Positions 18,000 through 28,146 of a stretch of DNA of 64,000 nt are shown one piece after another. Below the pieces are notes generated by a model that worked only from the letters and a program-made list of their open reading frames with translations, was not told where the DNA came from and did not search any database. This DNA is from CF-118 sp035934385. GTDB taxonomy: Bacteria > Chloroflexota > Dormibacteria > Dormibacterales > Dormibacteraceae. How positions within the stretch are numbered: position 1 is the first letter of the stretch; each line of letters opens with the position of its first letter. The stretch covers positions 62,001 through 126,000 of the forward strand of contig DASYXY010000087.1 of assembly GCA_035934385.1 (NCBI GenBank), written 5' to 3'. The position numbers and the translations under genes were made by a program.

Positions 18000-18906
18000 T
18001 GCTTTTGAGCTCCCAGTAGCGAGCCTTCATCAGCGCTCTGGCGTAGTCACGTACCCGGGTTCCGGGCAGCACCAGGGTGTCCCGCGCGAGTTCGAAATGC
18101 TCCCTTGCAACCTCCCACGCAGTCGATATGTCTGATGGCGGTCGATCAACCCGAAGCTGTGTGAATGGCGAAACGAGAACGCACTCCGCGCCGAAGCGCT
18201 CGTGCCAGCCTTTGGCCGCCTTGATGAGGCGATCAGATGGGTGATTCCACAACCCCTCGACGTAGGCGTACACCTCCCACGGCCTGGTGGTCGGAAGGAA
18301 TAGCAAGGCCGATGGTTCGAGCGGCGGGCCCAGCGGGTCGGGTATCGCATTGGCAATCGCCAGATTGACCGCCTCGGGCGGTTCGCCTTGCGCGACCTCC
18401 CATTTCAGGAGGAAGCGCTCGATTTCCAGCTCGTGGTCGAGCGCGGCTTCGGCGGCGCGGCGTAGTTCGGACTCCGCGGGTCTCTTGCCCCACCGCTCCT
18501 CGGTCTCCACAAGCGCCGTCTCGAGGTCGCCCTCGAGGAACTCGCGCTTCCAGAACTGCGCTTCCTCTCCCCTGAGCGCCTCTTCGAGGTCAAGTGCCTC
18601 CGCGCGCGCAATCAGCCCGGCGACGCTTGTGTCACCCACAATGCGGCTGCCGCGATCGGCGGCTTCAAAGTCGCGCCGGTCGAATGGTTCTCCTGAAACC
18701 AGGTCTTCCCAACTTCGGGATACCCAGTAGATGATCGGCCAGCGGCCGGTCCGCCCGACCATACCGTGGGCGCGTGTCCATACCTCGAGGTATTCCTTCG
18801 ACCGGATCTCAGCCGCTAGCGCGGTGGATCCGCCTGGGATCGGGACGATTGCCTTCTTGGCTCCGGCAAGTCCGAGCTCGTCGAATACCCCGAGGTCGTC
18901 CCTCGT
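17992..18906 (-). CDS. DUF4253-like protein with unresolved start
   Basis: The C-terminal half matches DUF4253: RPWEVYAYVEGLWN, then WHERFGAECVLVS and LRVDRPPSDISTAWEVAREHFE. The first ATG in frame is at 18762, but the reading frame stays open upstream. The upstream residues (EYLEVWTRAHGMVGRTGRWPIIYW) look like the family's vW...TGxWPll segment, so the ATG is probably internal. No ATG, GTG or TTG exists between the in-frame TGA and 18762. An ACG at 18906, one base after the methyltransferase stop (TAG-C-ACG), is the best candidate and gives 304 residues. Function unknown. Confidence 0.65.
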   Translation of the reverse strand, partial: TRDDLGVFDELGLAGAKKAIVPIPGGSTALAAEIRSKEYLEVWTRAHGMVGRTGRWPIIYWVSRSWEDLVSGEPFDRRDFEAADRGSRIVGDTSVAGLIARAEALDLEEALRGEEAQFWKREFLEGDLETALVETEERWGKRPAESELRRAAEAALDHELEIERFLLKWEVAQGEPPEAVNLAIANAIPDPLGPPLEPSALLFLPTTRPWEVYAYVEGLWNHPSDRLIKAAKGWHERFGAECVLVSPFTQLRVDRPPSDISTAWEVAREHFELARDTLVLPGTRVRDYARALMKARYWELKSKP

Positions 18907-18907
18907 G

Positions 18908-19758
18908 CTAGCTCATCCCCACTGAGGCGCCTGCCACGAGCTGCTCGCCCGGCAAGTGAGTGCCGTCGGGCGTCGAGTACCGCGCCCATCGGCGCCTCAG
19001 CGACACGCGCATTCTTTCTGCCGCGCCGGCCGGGAGGATGCGGATGAGGTCCTGGGTGGCTGATGACTCGAGCGCCGCCGAGACTGCCTCGTCCAGGTCT
19101 GCGTAGGGCGCGCTCAGTGACACGCGCTGGACCGACACGCCGTGGAATCCAGCTCCGCGAAGCGCTGAGACGAGCAGAGGCGGACGGCTGAGGCGAAGCG
19201 CCACGCGGTAGGTCACCGACTCGGGCAGCCTGGTGCCCAATATCGCAGTGGCGGCCGCGAGTGGCCCGGCAATCCTGGGGTTGCGCGCCGCATCCGACCA
19301 AACGGTGATGCCAACCTTCCCGGTCGGCCGTAGCACACGCCTTATCTCTGAAAGGGCGCCTGGAATATCCGGGACGAACATGGTGCTGTTGCGGGAGATC
19401 ACGGCATCGAACGAGGCGGACGGAAAGTCCAGATGCTGTGTATCCATCACCTGGAAGCTGACATTGGTGACGTGCGACTCGGTCGCGCGCTCGGCTGCTA
19501 TTTCGATCATCGCGGAGGACAGGTCTGTCCCCACCACGTGTCCGCGCGGGCCGACACGTACCGCGGCGGCGATGGCCTCTTCACCTGTGCCGCAGCCCAC
19601 GGACAGGATCCGAGCACCTTCGCTCACGCCTGCCACGTCAAGCAACGTCGCGGTCGTGATGGCCATGTAGGCGGCGCGGTGAGCCGACGTTTTCCGCCAC
19701 AGCGCGGCTGCTTCGCGGTTTTCCCAGGTGGCCACCTGGGTCACCTGGCGACTTGTCA

Positions 19759-19759
<1 letters not shown>
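18908..19759 (-). CDS. class I SAM-dependent methyltransferase
   Basis: 283 residues of the UbiE/Methyltransf_11 type. SAM motif I is ILSVGCGTGEEAI, motif II VVGTDLSSAMIEIAAERA, and ISRNSTMFVPDIPGALSEIRRVLRPTGKVGI follows. The GTG start shares its first base with the kbl stop (TAGTG), hence co-translation. Substrate unknown; could be a quinone or small metabolite. Confidence 0.82.
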
Positions 19760-20937
<1,178 letters not shown>

Positions 20938-20939
20938 CG

Positions 20940-21968
20940 TCAATCGCTCCAGTCCAGCACGACCTTGCCGCACTTCCCCGAATGGCCTATCGCGAACGCC
21001 TCTTTGTATTCCCGATAGGGAAACCGGTGCGTGATCACGGGCGAGATGTCGAGGCCGGTCTGCACGAAGACCGACATCTGGTACCAGGTCTCGAAGATCT
21101 GGCGGCCGTACACGCCCCGCAGAGTGAGCATCTTGAAAACTACCTGCGACCAGTCGACGGGAAACTCGTGCTCCGGCAGCCCCAGGATCGCGACCCGCCC
21201 GCCGTGCGCCATGTTGTCGATCATCTCCCGCATCGCGCTGGGGACGCCCGACATCTCGAATCCGACGTCGAAGCCCTCCTTCATTCCCAGCTCGGCTTGC
21301 GCCTCGCGAAGCCTTGTCTTCGTGACATCCACGGCGAGCGTGACGCCGATCTTTCGCGCGAGCTCCAACCGGTATTCGCTCACGTCGGTGACGACCACGT
21401 ATCTGGCGCCGTTGTGGCGCGCGACGATCGCGGCCATCAGCCCGATCGGCCCAGCCCCCGTGATGAGCACGTCGTCTGCGACGAGCCGGTACTGGGTCGC
21501 GACATGAACCGCGTTGCCAAACGGGTCGAAGATCGAGGCCACGTCCAGGTCGATCTTCGACAGATGCGGCCAGACGTTGCCCGCCGGCATCACGATGTAT
21601 TCGGCGAACGCACCGTCGCGGTGCACACCGATGCCGACACTGTTGGCGCACAGCACGCGCCGTCCGGCGAGGCAGTTGCGGCACTTCCCGCACACGATGT
21701 GGCCTTCCGCGCCGACGAGCTCGCCGACGTAAACGTTCTCGACCCCTTCACCCAGCGCCGCGATCTCGCCCACGAACTCGTGCCCGACCACGAGAGGCGG
21801 CTTAATGGTGGCCTGCGCCCACTCATTCCACGCGTCGATGTGCAGGTCGGTGCCGCAGATGCCAGTGCGCAGGACTCGGATCAACACCTCACCGGGACCG
21901 GGTTTCGGTTCGGGAACGTCCTGGAGCCAGAGCCCCGGCTCGGCCTTCGCCTTGACGAGGGCTTTCAA
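20940..21968 (-). CDS. tdh: L-threonine 3-dehydrogenase
   Basis: Zinc-dependent NAD+ medium-chain dehydrogenase oxidising L-threonine to 2-amino-3-oxobutyrate, feeding Kbl. 342 residues. Catalytic zinc ligands C38 (GICGTDLH) and H63-E64 (GHEF). Structural zinc cysteines are C93, C96, C99 and C107. NAD fold ITGAGPIGLMAAIVA. The C-terminal threonine-dehydrogenase signature YGRQIFETWYQM is present. Starts with TTG overlapping the SDR stop as TTGA. Confidence 0.96.
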   Translation of the reverse strand: MKALVKAKAEPGLWLQDVPEPKPGPGEVLIRVLRTGICGTDLHIDAWNEWAQATIKPPLVVGHEFVGEIAALGEGVENVYVGELVGAEGHIVCGKCRNCLAGRRVLCANSVGIGVHRDGAFAEYIVMPAGNVWPHLSKIDLDVASIFDPFGNAVHVATQYRLVADDVLITGAGPIGLMAAIVARHNGARYVVVTDVSEYRLELARKIGVTLAVDVTKTRLREAQAELGMKEGFDVGFEMSGVPSAMREMIDNMAHGGRVAILGLPEHEFPVDWSQVVFKMLTLRGVYGRQIFETWYQMSVFVQTGLDISPVITHRFPYREYKEAFAIGHSGKCGKVVLDWSD

Positions 21969-22912
21969 CGATTACCGCGCGCGGGCTGTCGCGTGCGGAC
22001 GGCGGCTCGGGCTTCTCGCACCAGCTCGGACAGCCATGGTGTCATCTGGGGGAGGGCCTGGTCGAAGCTGCCGATCGACGGCGACCACGTCAGCTCCCGC
22101 CGCGAGCGCGAGTCGTCGAAGTACCGGGGCTTGCTCAGCACGTCGACAGCGTAAATCCCCGGCCACAGAGGGGCCCCGGCTGGCGTGAACATCTCCTCGC
22201 CCAGCGCGCGGAGGTAGGCCAGGTCGTACGGCACGCTGCTCACCTCGCACTTCACCTCGACGGCTCGCGCGATCGACTCCAGCACGGACCTCCAGGTGGA
22301 ATCGAAGCCGCCGATGATGTAGCTCCGGCCGGGCTCGCCGCGGTCGGCCGCGGCCAGGCACGCGCGGGCAAGGTCCGAGGCGGCGATGAATGTCTGCTCG
22401 GCGCGACCGCCCAGTGGCAGCCAGACGCGGCCGCGACTCATGTCGACGAGCAGCTTGGGCAGGAGCCAGTCCTCGCCGACCCCGAACACCCGGCCCGGAC
22501 GCAACACGACCACCTCGAGGTCGGAGGCTTCGCGCAGAAGCCATCGCTCTTCGAGCAGCTTCAGCTTCTCGAATACGTGCACGGGCTTCAGCTGGCTCTT
22601 CTCGTTGATGCGAGCGTTGTGGTCCGGTCCGTACACGTCAGCGGTCGACACCAGGACGAGGCGGCGCACCCCCGCGTGCCGTGCCGCGTCGACCACGCGC
22701 ACGAGCATCGAAGGCGGGCCCTTGCGAAAGCGCAATCGCCGCGCCGGCGACCAGGCGTCGGCGCAGATGTGAACGATCTCGACGCCGCTCATCGCGTCGC
22801 GCAAGGTCTCCTCGTCGGAATCCGCTCCCAGTTGGATGAGCGGCACCTCTGCGGCCAGGGTCTGCGACACGCTGTCCCCGAGAAACTCCCCAGCCCCGAT
22901 GACCAGATGCAT
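21965..22912 (-). CDS. extended SDR (NAD-dependent epimerase/dehydratase family), atypical active site
   Basis: 315 residues with an N-terminal NAD(P) fold (VIGAGEFLGDSV) and the family VRRLVLVSTADVYG strand. The usual YxxxK catalytic pair reads F114-E-K-L-K118, i.e. Tyr replaced by Phe. It could therefore be a binding/structural member or use different chemistry. Between an acyltransferase and tdh in the operon; overlaps tdh by four bases. Confidence 0.8.
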   Translation of the reverse strand: MHLVIGAGEFLGDSVSQTLAAEVPLIQLGADSDEETLRDAMSGVEIVHICADAWSPARRLRFRKGPPSMLVRVVDAARHAGVRRLVLVSTADVYGPDHNARINEKSQLKPVHVFEKLKLLEERWLLREASDLEVVVLRPGRVFGVGEDWLLPKLLVDMSRGRVWLPLGGRAEQTFIAASDLARACLAAADRGEPGRSYIIGGFDSTWRSVLESIARAVEVKCEVSSVPYDLAYLRALGEEMFTPAGAPLWPGIYAVDVLSKPRYFDDSRSRRELTWSPSIGSFDQALPQMTPWLSELVREARAAVRTRQPARGNR

Positions 22913-22922
22913 CAGCCGGATG

Positions 22923-23666
22923 CTAACCGCGCCGACGCTGGAGGCCGGAAGTTAGCGCGCGGCGAACGTTTTCGACCACAGCCGCTACGCGCTGGCTCAA
23001 CGCCCACCACGCGGGCGGGTCCGGGCGAACGGGCGGGCCGATCGAAACCTCGATTCGCCGGAATGGATAGAGAAAATCGGTCCCGGTCACGGTTACCGGG
23101 CACACAGGCACGCCCGCCTGCAGAGCGAAATATCCGATGCCCACCTTCAGCTGCCGGATCGCGCGGCCCCGCGAGTAGCGGCCTTCGGGAAACATCAGCA
23201 CGACGCCCTTGCGCTCGAGGATCTGATAGACGGTGCGCACGCCGGCCTCGTCGAGCTCGCCGCGAGCGGGAGAGATCGGAAACACCCCGACCAGCGGCAG
23301 CAGCCGTCGCTTCCACGCCCGGTTGAACACGGTCTCACGTTTGGCCATCGTGTAGGTCACCGGCGACTCCGGGAAGAACGGAATGATGAACGCCGGGTCG
23401 TACCAGGCCTGGTGGTTGGCCGCGATGATGAACGGCGGCTGCGGGATGTTCTCAACGCCGGTGACACTGACGCGAAAGAAGGCTCGCACCAGCAGTAGAA
23501 CGGCCCAGCGGATCCAGCGGTACAGCCGCGCCGGGTGCGTGGGGTCCGGGTGGACGAGCGGATCGAGGGGCGCCTCCACCAGCGCCCGATACTCGGGGCT
23601 TGTGTACTGACGCGGCTCGGAAGGCTCAGGCGTCGAGGAAGCTGAGGAGCGCGCGGTTGAACTCAT
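22923..23666 (-). CDS. PlsC-type lysophospholipid acyltransferase
   Basis: 1-acyl-sn-glycerol-3-phosphate acyltransferase family, 247 residues, membrane associated. Motif I HX4D is NHQAWYD (H85, D90), and motif III is FPEGRYSRG. A hydrophobic helix lies near residues 52-66. Start lies 41 bases inside the hydrolase gene, a rather long overlap. No methionine is available between it and the conserved part, so a shorter GTG start is possible. Confidence 0.9.
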   Translation of the reverse strand: MSSTARSSASSTPEPSEPRQYTSPEYRALVEAPLDPLVHPDPTHPARLYRWIRWAVLLLVRAFFRVSVTGVENIPQPPFIIAANHQAWYDPAFIIPFFPESPVTYTMAKRETVFNRAWKRRLLPLVGVFPISPARGELDEAGVRTVYQILERKGVVLMFPEGRYSRGRAIRQLKVGIGYFALQAGVPVCPVTVTGTDFLYPFRRIEVSIGPPVRPDPPAWWALSQRVAAVVENVRRALTSGLQRRRG

Positions 23667-24513
23667 CGGGGCGCTCGGCCTGCGGTGTGTGGCCCGCGCC
23701 CTCGATCACCGTCAACCGGCAGTCGGGGATCGCGGCGTGGGCGCGCGTCGCGTGGGAGATCGGGAAGAGCGGGTCGTCGGCGCCCCAGATGAGATGCACC
23801 GGCACCTTGATGCTCGACAGCCGCTTGGTGAGGTCGTAGTCGGCGCCGAACAGCGACCTCGGGTTGACGAGCGAGCGAAGGGTCGCGAGATACGCGTCGT
23901 GATAGCCCTGCGCGGCATAAAGCTCGCGCAAGTGCTCGAGGTACTGGTCGTCCATCGTCCGGTCGAGGTCGGCGGTCGCGCCCACGTATCTGCCGGCCAC
24001 CTTCCGGATCATCGGGCGCGGCGCCCACTTGAGCGCGCTGCCGGCAGCGCGCATCACCGTCTCGCCCACGCGGGGCAGGGTGATGAGCCCGTACGTCATG
24101 TTCACGGAGGGGCGCCCGAGGCCGAGCGAGTTCACGAGTACCAGGCGCCCGACTCGATCGGGATATTTGAACGCCAGCTCGAGCGCGACGCGGCCGCCGA
24201 GTGACGCGGCGACGATCGCAGCATTGCTGAGGCCGCGGCTCTCCATGTAGCTGTCCACGAACCGCGTGAAGTACGGGATGCCGTAACGCGCTCGCGGCTT
24301 CTCGCTGCGTCCGAAACCCGGAAGGTCGGGCGCGTACACGCGATGACCAGCCGCAGCGGGCTCGAGGTTGAAGCGCCACTCCATGTAGCCGGACGACCCG
24401 AGACCGTGAATGAAAAGCACCGGGCGCCCGCGTCCGCCATGGAGCTGATGGACGTTGAGATCCCCGAGCCGGATCATCCCCGACTGCATGGTCTTGCCCG
24501 CCGAGCCGGTCAT
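23626..24513 (-). CDS. alpha/beta hydrolase
   Basis: 295 residues, alpha/beta-hydrolase fold: FIHGLGSSGYMEW oxyanion region, nucleophile S104 in VAASLGGRVAL, acid in WGADDPLFP and His in GAGHTPQAERP. ATG overlaps the upstream peptidase stop as ATGA. Similar to lipase/meta-cleavage hydrolases; substrate unknown. With the PlsC-like gene downstream, a lipid ester substrate is a reasonable guess. Confidence 0.87.
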   Translation of the reverse strand: MTGSAGKTMQSGMIRLGDLNVHQLHGGRGRPVLFIHGLGSSGYMEWRFNLEPAAAGHRVYAPDLPGFGRSEKPRARYGIPYFTRFVDSYMESRGLSNAAIVAASLGGRVALELAFKYPDRVGRLVLVNSLGLGRPSVNMTYGLITLPRVGETVMRAAGSALKWAPRPMIRKVAGRYVGATADLDRTMDDQYLEHLRELYAAQGYHDAYLATLRSLVNPRSLFGADYDLTKRLSSIKVPVHLIWGADDPLFPISHATRAHAAIPDCRLTVIEGAGHTPQAERPDEFNRALLSFLDA

Positions 24514-25232
24514 CGTTTCGGAAGCATACGGGCCGGTTGTCGCAGGCCCTTCACCTCGGCGCCGCTTTCGAAGCGCGTCGTTTTCGCGCCCCTGACGACG
24601 GTGACCGCCCCCGGTCCCGCGGCGCGCCACCGCCCGTCCTGCCACACCGCCGCGCTGCGCTCGTCGATTCCGAGCAGCGTCAGGTCCGGCGCGGCCTCGC
24701 GTGCCGAGTCGACCCACCTGTGCCCGAACGTCTCGTAGTGGGGCAGGACGGCCGTACGCGGTACCGCGGCGAGCGCTTCCATCGGCCGGCGCTGGAAACG
24801 GTTCGGCCACGTCGCACGCACCAGCGTGTGGCTGCAAAGCGCCATCGCCCCGGCTGACGAGCCGGCCAGCACCGCGCCCGCGCGCCACGCGCCGAACATC
24901 GCGCGCCACACCACCGAGCCGCGCAGCACCTGGGCGACAAGGCCGGGGTCGCCGCCAACCAGGTAGAAGAACCCGCCGCGGGAGACCTCGTCCGCAAGAG
25001 ATGCTCTCATCGCATCGCTCCGCTTCAGCACGGGCAGCTCGCGCAGGGTCAAGCCCAGCCGGGCGAACCAATCGGTCGCGTGCGCGACCGCCCGGTCGGG
25101 TCCCTGCCGGGCCGCGGCGGTGGGCACCACGTACGCGACTCCCGCACCGGCCGCCGCCACCATCAAGCGGTCCTGCTCTTCGTTGCCGGGCTTGAACTCG
25201 TCGCCGCCGACGAGCGCGAGCAGTCCCGGCAT
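24510..25232 (-). CDS. peptidase S51 family (cyanophycinase/PepE-like) protein
   Basis: 240 residues. The nucleophile elbow is AGSSAGAM with S126, and FYLVGGDPGLVAQ and LPHYETFGHRW are typical of S51 peptidases. Starts at ATG 25232, head to head with gltX 18 bases away. It is the first gene of a long minus-strand operon running down to the methyltransferase at 18908. No cyanophycin synthetase is seen nearby. Confidence 0.85.
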   Translation of the reverse strand: MPGLLALVGGDEFKPGNEEQDRLMVAAAGAGVAYVVPTAAARQGPDRAVAHATDWFARLGLTLRELPVLKRSDAMRASLADEVSRGGFFYLVGGDPGLVAQVLRGSVVWRAMFGAWRAGAVLAGSSAGAMALCSHTLVRATWPNRFQRRPMEALAAVPRTAVLPHYETFGHRWVDSAREAAPDLTLLGIDERSAAVWQDGRWRAAGPGAVTVVRGAKTTRFESGAEVKGLRQPARMLPKR

Positions 25233-25244
25233 CACTGACGTCCG

Positions 25245-25250
25245 TATCTT
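25245..25250 (+). promoter_or_regulatory. candidate leaderless -10 box (TATCTT) of gltX
   Basis: TATCTT is followed directly by ATG (25251) and, 6 bases on, by an in-frame GTG (25257). The spacing suggests that GTG 25257 rather than the ATG may be the initiation codon. Confidence 0.4.
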
Positions 25251-26645
25251 ATGGCGGTGTCCGACACCTCCCCGGTGCGGGTGCGCATCGCACCCAGCCC
25301 GACCGGGTTCGCTCACCTCGGGACCGCGAGCACGACCCTGTACAACGTGCTTTTTGCGCGCGCGAATGCCGGCACGTTCGCGCTTCGAATCGACGACACG
25401 GACGTCGAACGCAATCGTGAGGAGTACGAGCGGCTCATCTATGAGGCCCTGCAGTGGCTGGGCTTCGAATGGGACGAGGGTCCCGACAAGGGCGGGCCTT
25501 ACGGACCGTACCGCCAGTCAGAGCGGCTGGACCTCTACCGCGAAGCGGCGGCCAGGCTCATCGCCGAATCGAACGCGTATCGCTGCTTCTGCACGCCCGA
25601 GGAGCTCGACGCCGAGCGCAAACAGGCGCTGGCCGAGCACCGTCCTTACGTCTACTCGCGGCGCTGCCTCACCAATCCGCCCGCCGGCCGCACCGTGTTC
25701 ACTGTCCGCTTCCACGTGCCAGGCGGTGAGGTGAAGTTCACCGACATGGTGCGCGGCGAGATGACATTCGACTCTGACCTGTTCGGCGATTTCATCATCA
25801 TCAAGTCGGACGGCTATCCGACCTACAACTTCGCGAGCCCTGTCGACGACGCCGCGATGCACATCACTCACGTGATCCGAGGCGAGGAGCACCTGCCCAA
25901 CACGCCTTACCAGTTGCTGGTGATTGATGCGCTCGGGTTCATGCGACCTCAGGCGTTCGCGCACATGCCGCTGATCCTCGCGCCCGACGGCGGCAAGCTC
26001 TCCAAGCGCAAGCACCCCGAGGCCAACCTCGTGCTCTATCGCGAGCAGGGCTACCTGCCCGAAGCGATGGTCAACTACCTCGCGCTGCTCGGCTGGAACC
26101 CGGGCACCGAGCGTGAGATCTTCACGCTCGACGAGCTCATCGCGGAGTTCTCGTTCGACCGCGTGCAGCACGGCGGCGCGCGCTTCGACCGTAAGAAGCT
26201 CGACTGGATCGACGGCGAGTACATCCGCGCGCTGGACGACGACGACCTGACGACGCGGCTCGCGGCCTTCCTCCCGGAGCTAGACGAAGCCACGATCAAG
26301 CGAGCGGCGCCTGCGCTGAAGACGCGCATGCGCACGCTCGGCGAGGCGAAGACGCTGCTCGAGTACCTGTGGACCGACCCACTGCCGCCGGAGCTCTCGC
26401 CGGAGGACAGGCAGCGCGTGAAGGCCGCCGCGGTAGCGCTTTCGCTCGTGCAGCATTGGGATCCGGCGCCGATCCACGATGTGCTGATGCCCGTCGTCGA
26501 GGCTTCCGGCCTCGGGCCCAACGCGACCTTCATGCCGATCCGGCTCGCCGTCACGGGCAAGAAGATCTCGCCCCCGATCGACTACACGCTGGCGCTGCTC
26601 CCGAAAGACGTGGCCATGGCGCGCATCACGCGCTCCATCCAGTGA
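25251..26645 (+). CDS. gltX: glutamate--tRNA ligase
   Basis: Class I aminoacyl-tRNA synthetase charging tRNA-Glu. 464 residues. The HIGH motif is the variant SPTGFAHLGT (about 16-25) and the KMSKS motif is KLSKRK. Also FALRIDDTDVERN, ITHVIRGEEHLPNTPYQ and a C-terminal anticodon-binding half ending SPPIDYTLALL. Only one GluRS is in the window, so whether it also charges tRNA-Gln cannot be judged. The actual start may be GTG 25257. Confidence 0.96.
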   Translation: MAVSDTSPVRVRIAPSPTGFAHLGTASTTLYNVLFARANAGTFALRIDDTDVERNREEYERLIYEALQWLGFEWDEGPDKGGPYGPYRQSERLDLYREAAARLIAESNAYRCFCTPEELDAERKQALAEHRPYVYSRRCLTNPPAGRTVFTVRFHVPGGEVKFTDMVRGEMTFDSDLFGDFIIIKSDGYPTYNFASPVDDAAMHITHVIRGEEHLPNTPYQLLVIDALGFMRPQAFAHMPLILAPDGGKLSKRKHPEANLVLYREQGYLPEAMVNYLALLGWNPGTEREIFTLDELIAEFSFDRVQHGGARFDRKKLDWIDGEYIRALDDDDLTTRLAAFLPELDEATIKRAAPALKTRMRTLGEAKTLLEYLWTDPLPPELSPEDRQRVKAAAVALSLVQHWDPAPIHDVLMPVVEASGLGPNATFMPIRLAVTGKKISPPIDYTLALLPKDVAMARITRSIQ

Positions 26646-26689
26646 CCAACGCGTTTGCGAGCAAGCTCGACCAGGTAGGGACTCACTTA

Positions 26690-27514
26690 GTGCTAGCGAT
26701 CACCATCGACCTCGAGCCCAACATTGCCCGCATCGGGCCGTTCCTCATCACCTGGCACGGCGTCTTCGCGGTGCTCGGCATCCTGGCGGCGGCACGCCTC
26801 GGGCTCTGGCTGGGCGAGAAGGACGGCATTGACGCGCGCCGCGCGACCGACGGCGTGGTGTGGATGGTCGTCATCGGCTTGATTGGCGCTCGGCTTCTTT
26901 ACGTATGGGAGAACTGGCAGCTGTTCAGCAACAACCCGCTGCGCATGTTCGCGCTGACCGAGGGCGGCATCAGCCAGTGGGGCGGCCTGTTCGGCGCGAT
27001 GCTCGGCGCGTACATCTGGGCGGTCCGCAGCAAGACGTCGATGCGCAAGCTTTTCGACGCAGGCGGGCCGGCGGCCATGATCGGGCTCGCCATCGGACGC
27101 ATCGGCGACGTGATCAATGGCGAGCACCACGGCACGCCCACCACCGCGCCATGGGGTGTTCAGTACGTCAACCCCGACACGCTCGGCGAGCCCGGCAAGA
27201 TCGTGCACCCCGAGGTGGCCTACGAGATGATCCTCACGCTGGGCCTGCTCCTGCTCATTCTTCCTCTGCATCAGCGCCTGAAGGCAAAGCTCCCCGACGG
27301 CGTCCTCGGGCTCATCTACTTCGGGCTTTACGCTCTCGGCCGCTTCTTCCTCAGCTTCTACCGGACCGACCCGTCGGTGTGGCTGGGGATGAGGCAGGCG
27401 CAGGTCGCTTCGCTGCTGATGGTCGTGGCCGCCGTGATCCTGATCCCGGTGCTCCTCTATCTAGCGCGTCGCGCAACCGGAGCGCGAGACGAGGCGCCTG
27501 CGGGTCGTGCTTGA
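26690..27514 (+). CDS. lgt: prolipoprotein diacylglyceryl transferase
   Basis: Transfers diacylglycerol to the cysteine of lipoprotein precursors in the membrane. 274 residues with seven predicted helices. Lgt signature GRIGDVINGEHHGTPTTAPWGV and the HPEVAYEM segment (usually HPSQLYE). GTG 26690 is chosen because it follows AGGTAGGG by 9 bases and gives a normal Lgt N-terminus. A GTG at 26642 overlapping the gltX stop (GTGA) would add 16 residues. The last 164 bases overlap the antisense DUF72 frame. Confidence 0.93.
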   Translation: MLAITIDLEPNIARIGPFLITWHGVFAVLGILAAARLGLWLGEKDGIDARRATDGVVWMVVIGLIGARLLYVWENWQLFSNNPLRMFALTEGGISQWGGLFGAMLGAYIWAVRSKTSMRKLFDAGGPAAMIGLAIGRIGDVINGEHHGTPTTAPWGVQYVNPDTLGEPGKIVHPEVAYEMILTLGLLLLILPLHQRLKAKLPDGVLGLIYFGLYALGRFFLSFYRTDPSVWLGMRQAQVASLLMVVAAVILIPVLLYLARRATGARDEAPAGRA

Positions 27515-28145
27515 AGTACACGTGCACGTCCGAATGTGAGGCGGCGGCCGACCTGACGATCTCGATCCACCTTGCGAGCGTGCGCGAGTTGTACCCGCGT
27601 CGCAGCCTGAAGTAGGCGAACGGCCCGAGCTCGACCAGCGGCGCCTGGGGCCACTTCTCTTCGTCGGTGACGACCATCGCGCCGCCGTGCCGCTTGATCA
27701 CCTCGTAGACGGAGCCGTCAAACCACGACGCGTGGCGGAACTCGCAGGCCGCGGGCCGGTCCAGCGCCTCGAGCAGACCTTGCAGCAGTTCGACATTGCG
27801 CTGGCGTACCGGCGGGAACTGCAGGAGCACGGGGCCCAGCCGATCGCCCATCGTCGAGATGCGCTCGGTGAAAAGATGCGCCAGGCCGACGCGGTCGAAT
27901 GAATCCGCGGAGTATGTGAGGCCGCGATTCGCCTTCATGCAGAAGAGGAAGCCTGGCGGCGTTCCGTCGCGCCACTTCTCGAGTGTCGTGGCGGGCGGTG
28001 TGCGGTAGAAGCTGCCGTTGAGCTCCACGCCGTTGAGCCGGCTCGCGTAGTGCTCGAGCATCCGGGCGCCGGGTAGGTTGACCGGATAGAAACCGCCCTT
28101 CCACGTCGAGTAGCTGAACCCGGACGTGCCGGTGTAGAGGGTCGT
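27351..28145 (-). CDS. DUF72 family protein with non-canonical start
   Basis: DUF72 TIM-barrel protein of unknown function. The typical start is recognisable in frame as TLYTGTSGFSYSTWKGGFYP, followed by ELNGSFYRTPPATTLEKW, FCMKANRGLTY and VYFKHDP. No ATG, GTG or TTG precedes this N-terminus; the first ATG (28061) would delete it. An ACG at 28145 sits one base after the rlmN stop (TAA-G-ACG) and gives a normal MTLYTGTSGF start. The expected C-terminus is near ALRLRDALDR; beyond it the frame runs on for about 45 residues antisense to lgt. Confidence 0.8.
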   Translation of the reverse strand, partial: TTLYTGTSGFSYSTWKGGFYPVNLPGARMLEHYASRLNGVELNGSFYRTPPATTLEKWRDGTPPGFLFCMKANRGLTYSADSFDRVGLAHLFTERISTMGDRLGPVLLQFPPVRQRNVELLQGLLEALDRPAACEFRHASWFDGSVYEVIKRHGGAMVVTDEEKWPQAPLVELGPFAYFRLRRGYNSRTLARWIEIVRSAAASHSDVHVYFKHDPQAPRLALRLRDALDRGAPGSGSRRPRPSAAKRPAPASSPATPTGRSGRS

Positions 28146-28146
28146 C

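Noticed and set aside
20938..21693. N-terminal extension of the kbl frame
   Set aside because: Translation upstream of MFDSMRSDL is shadow of tdh; the kbl start directly after the tdh stop is clear.
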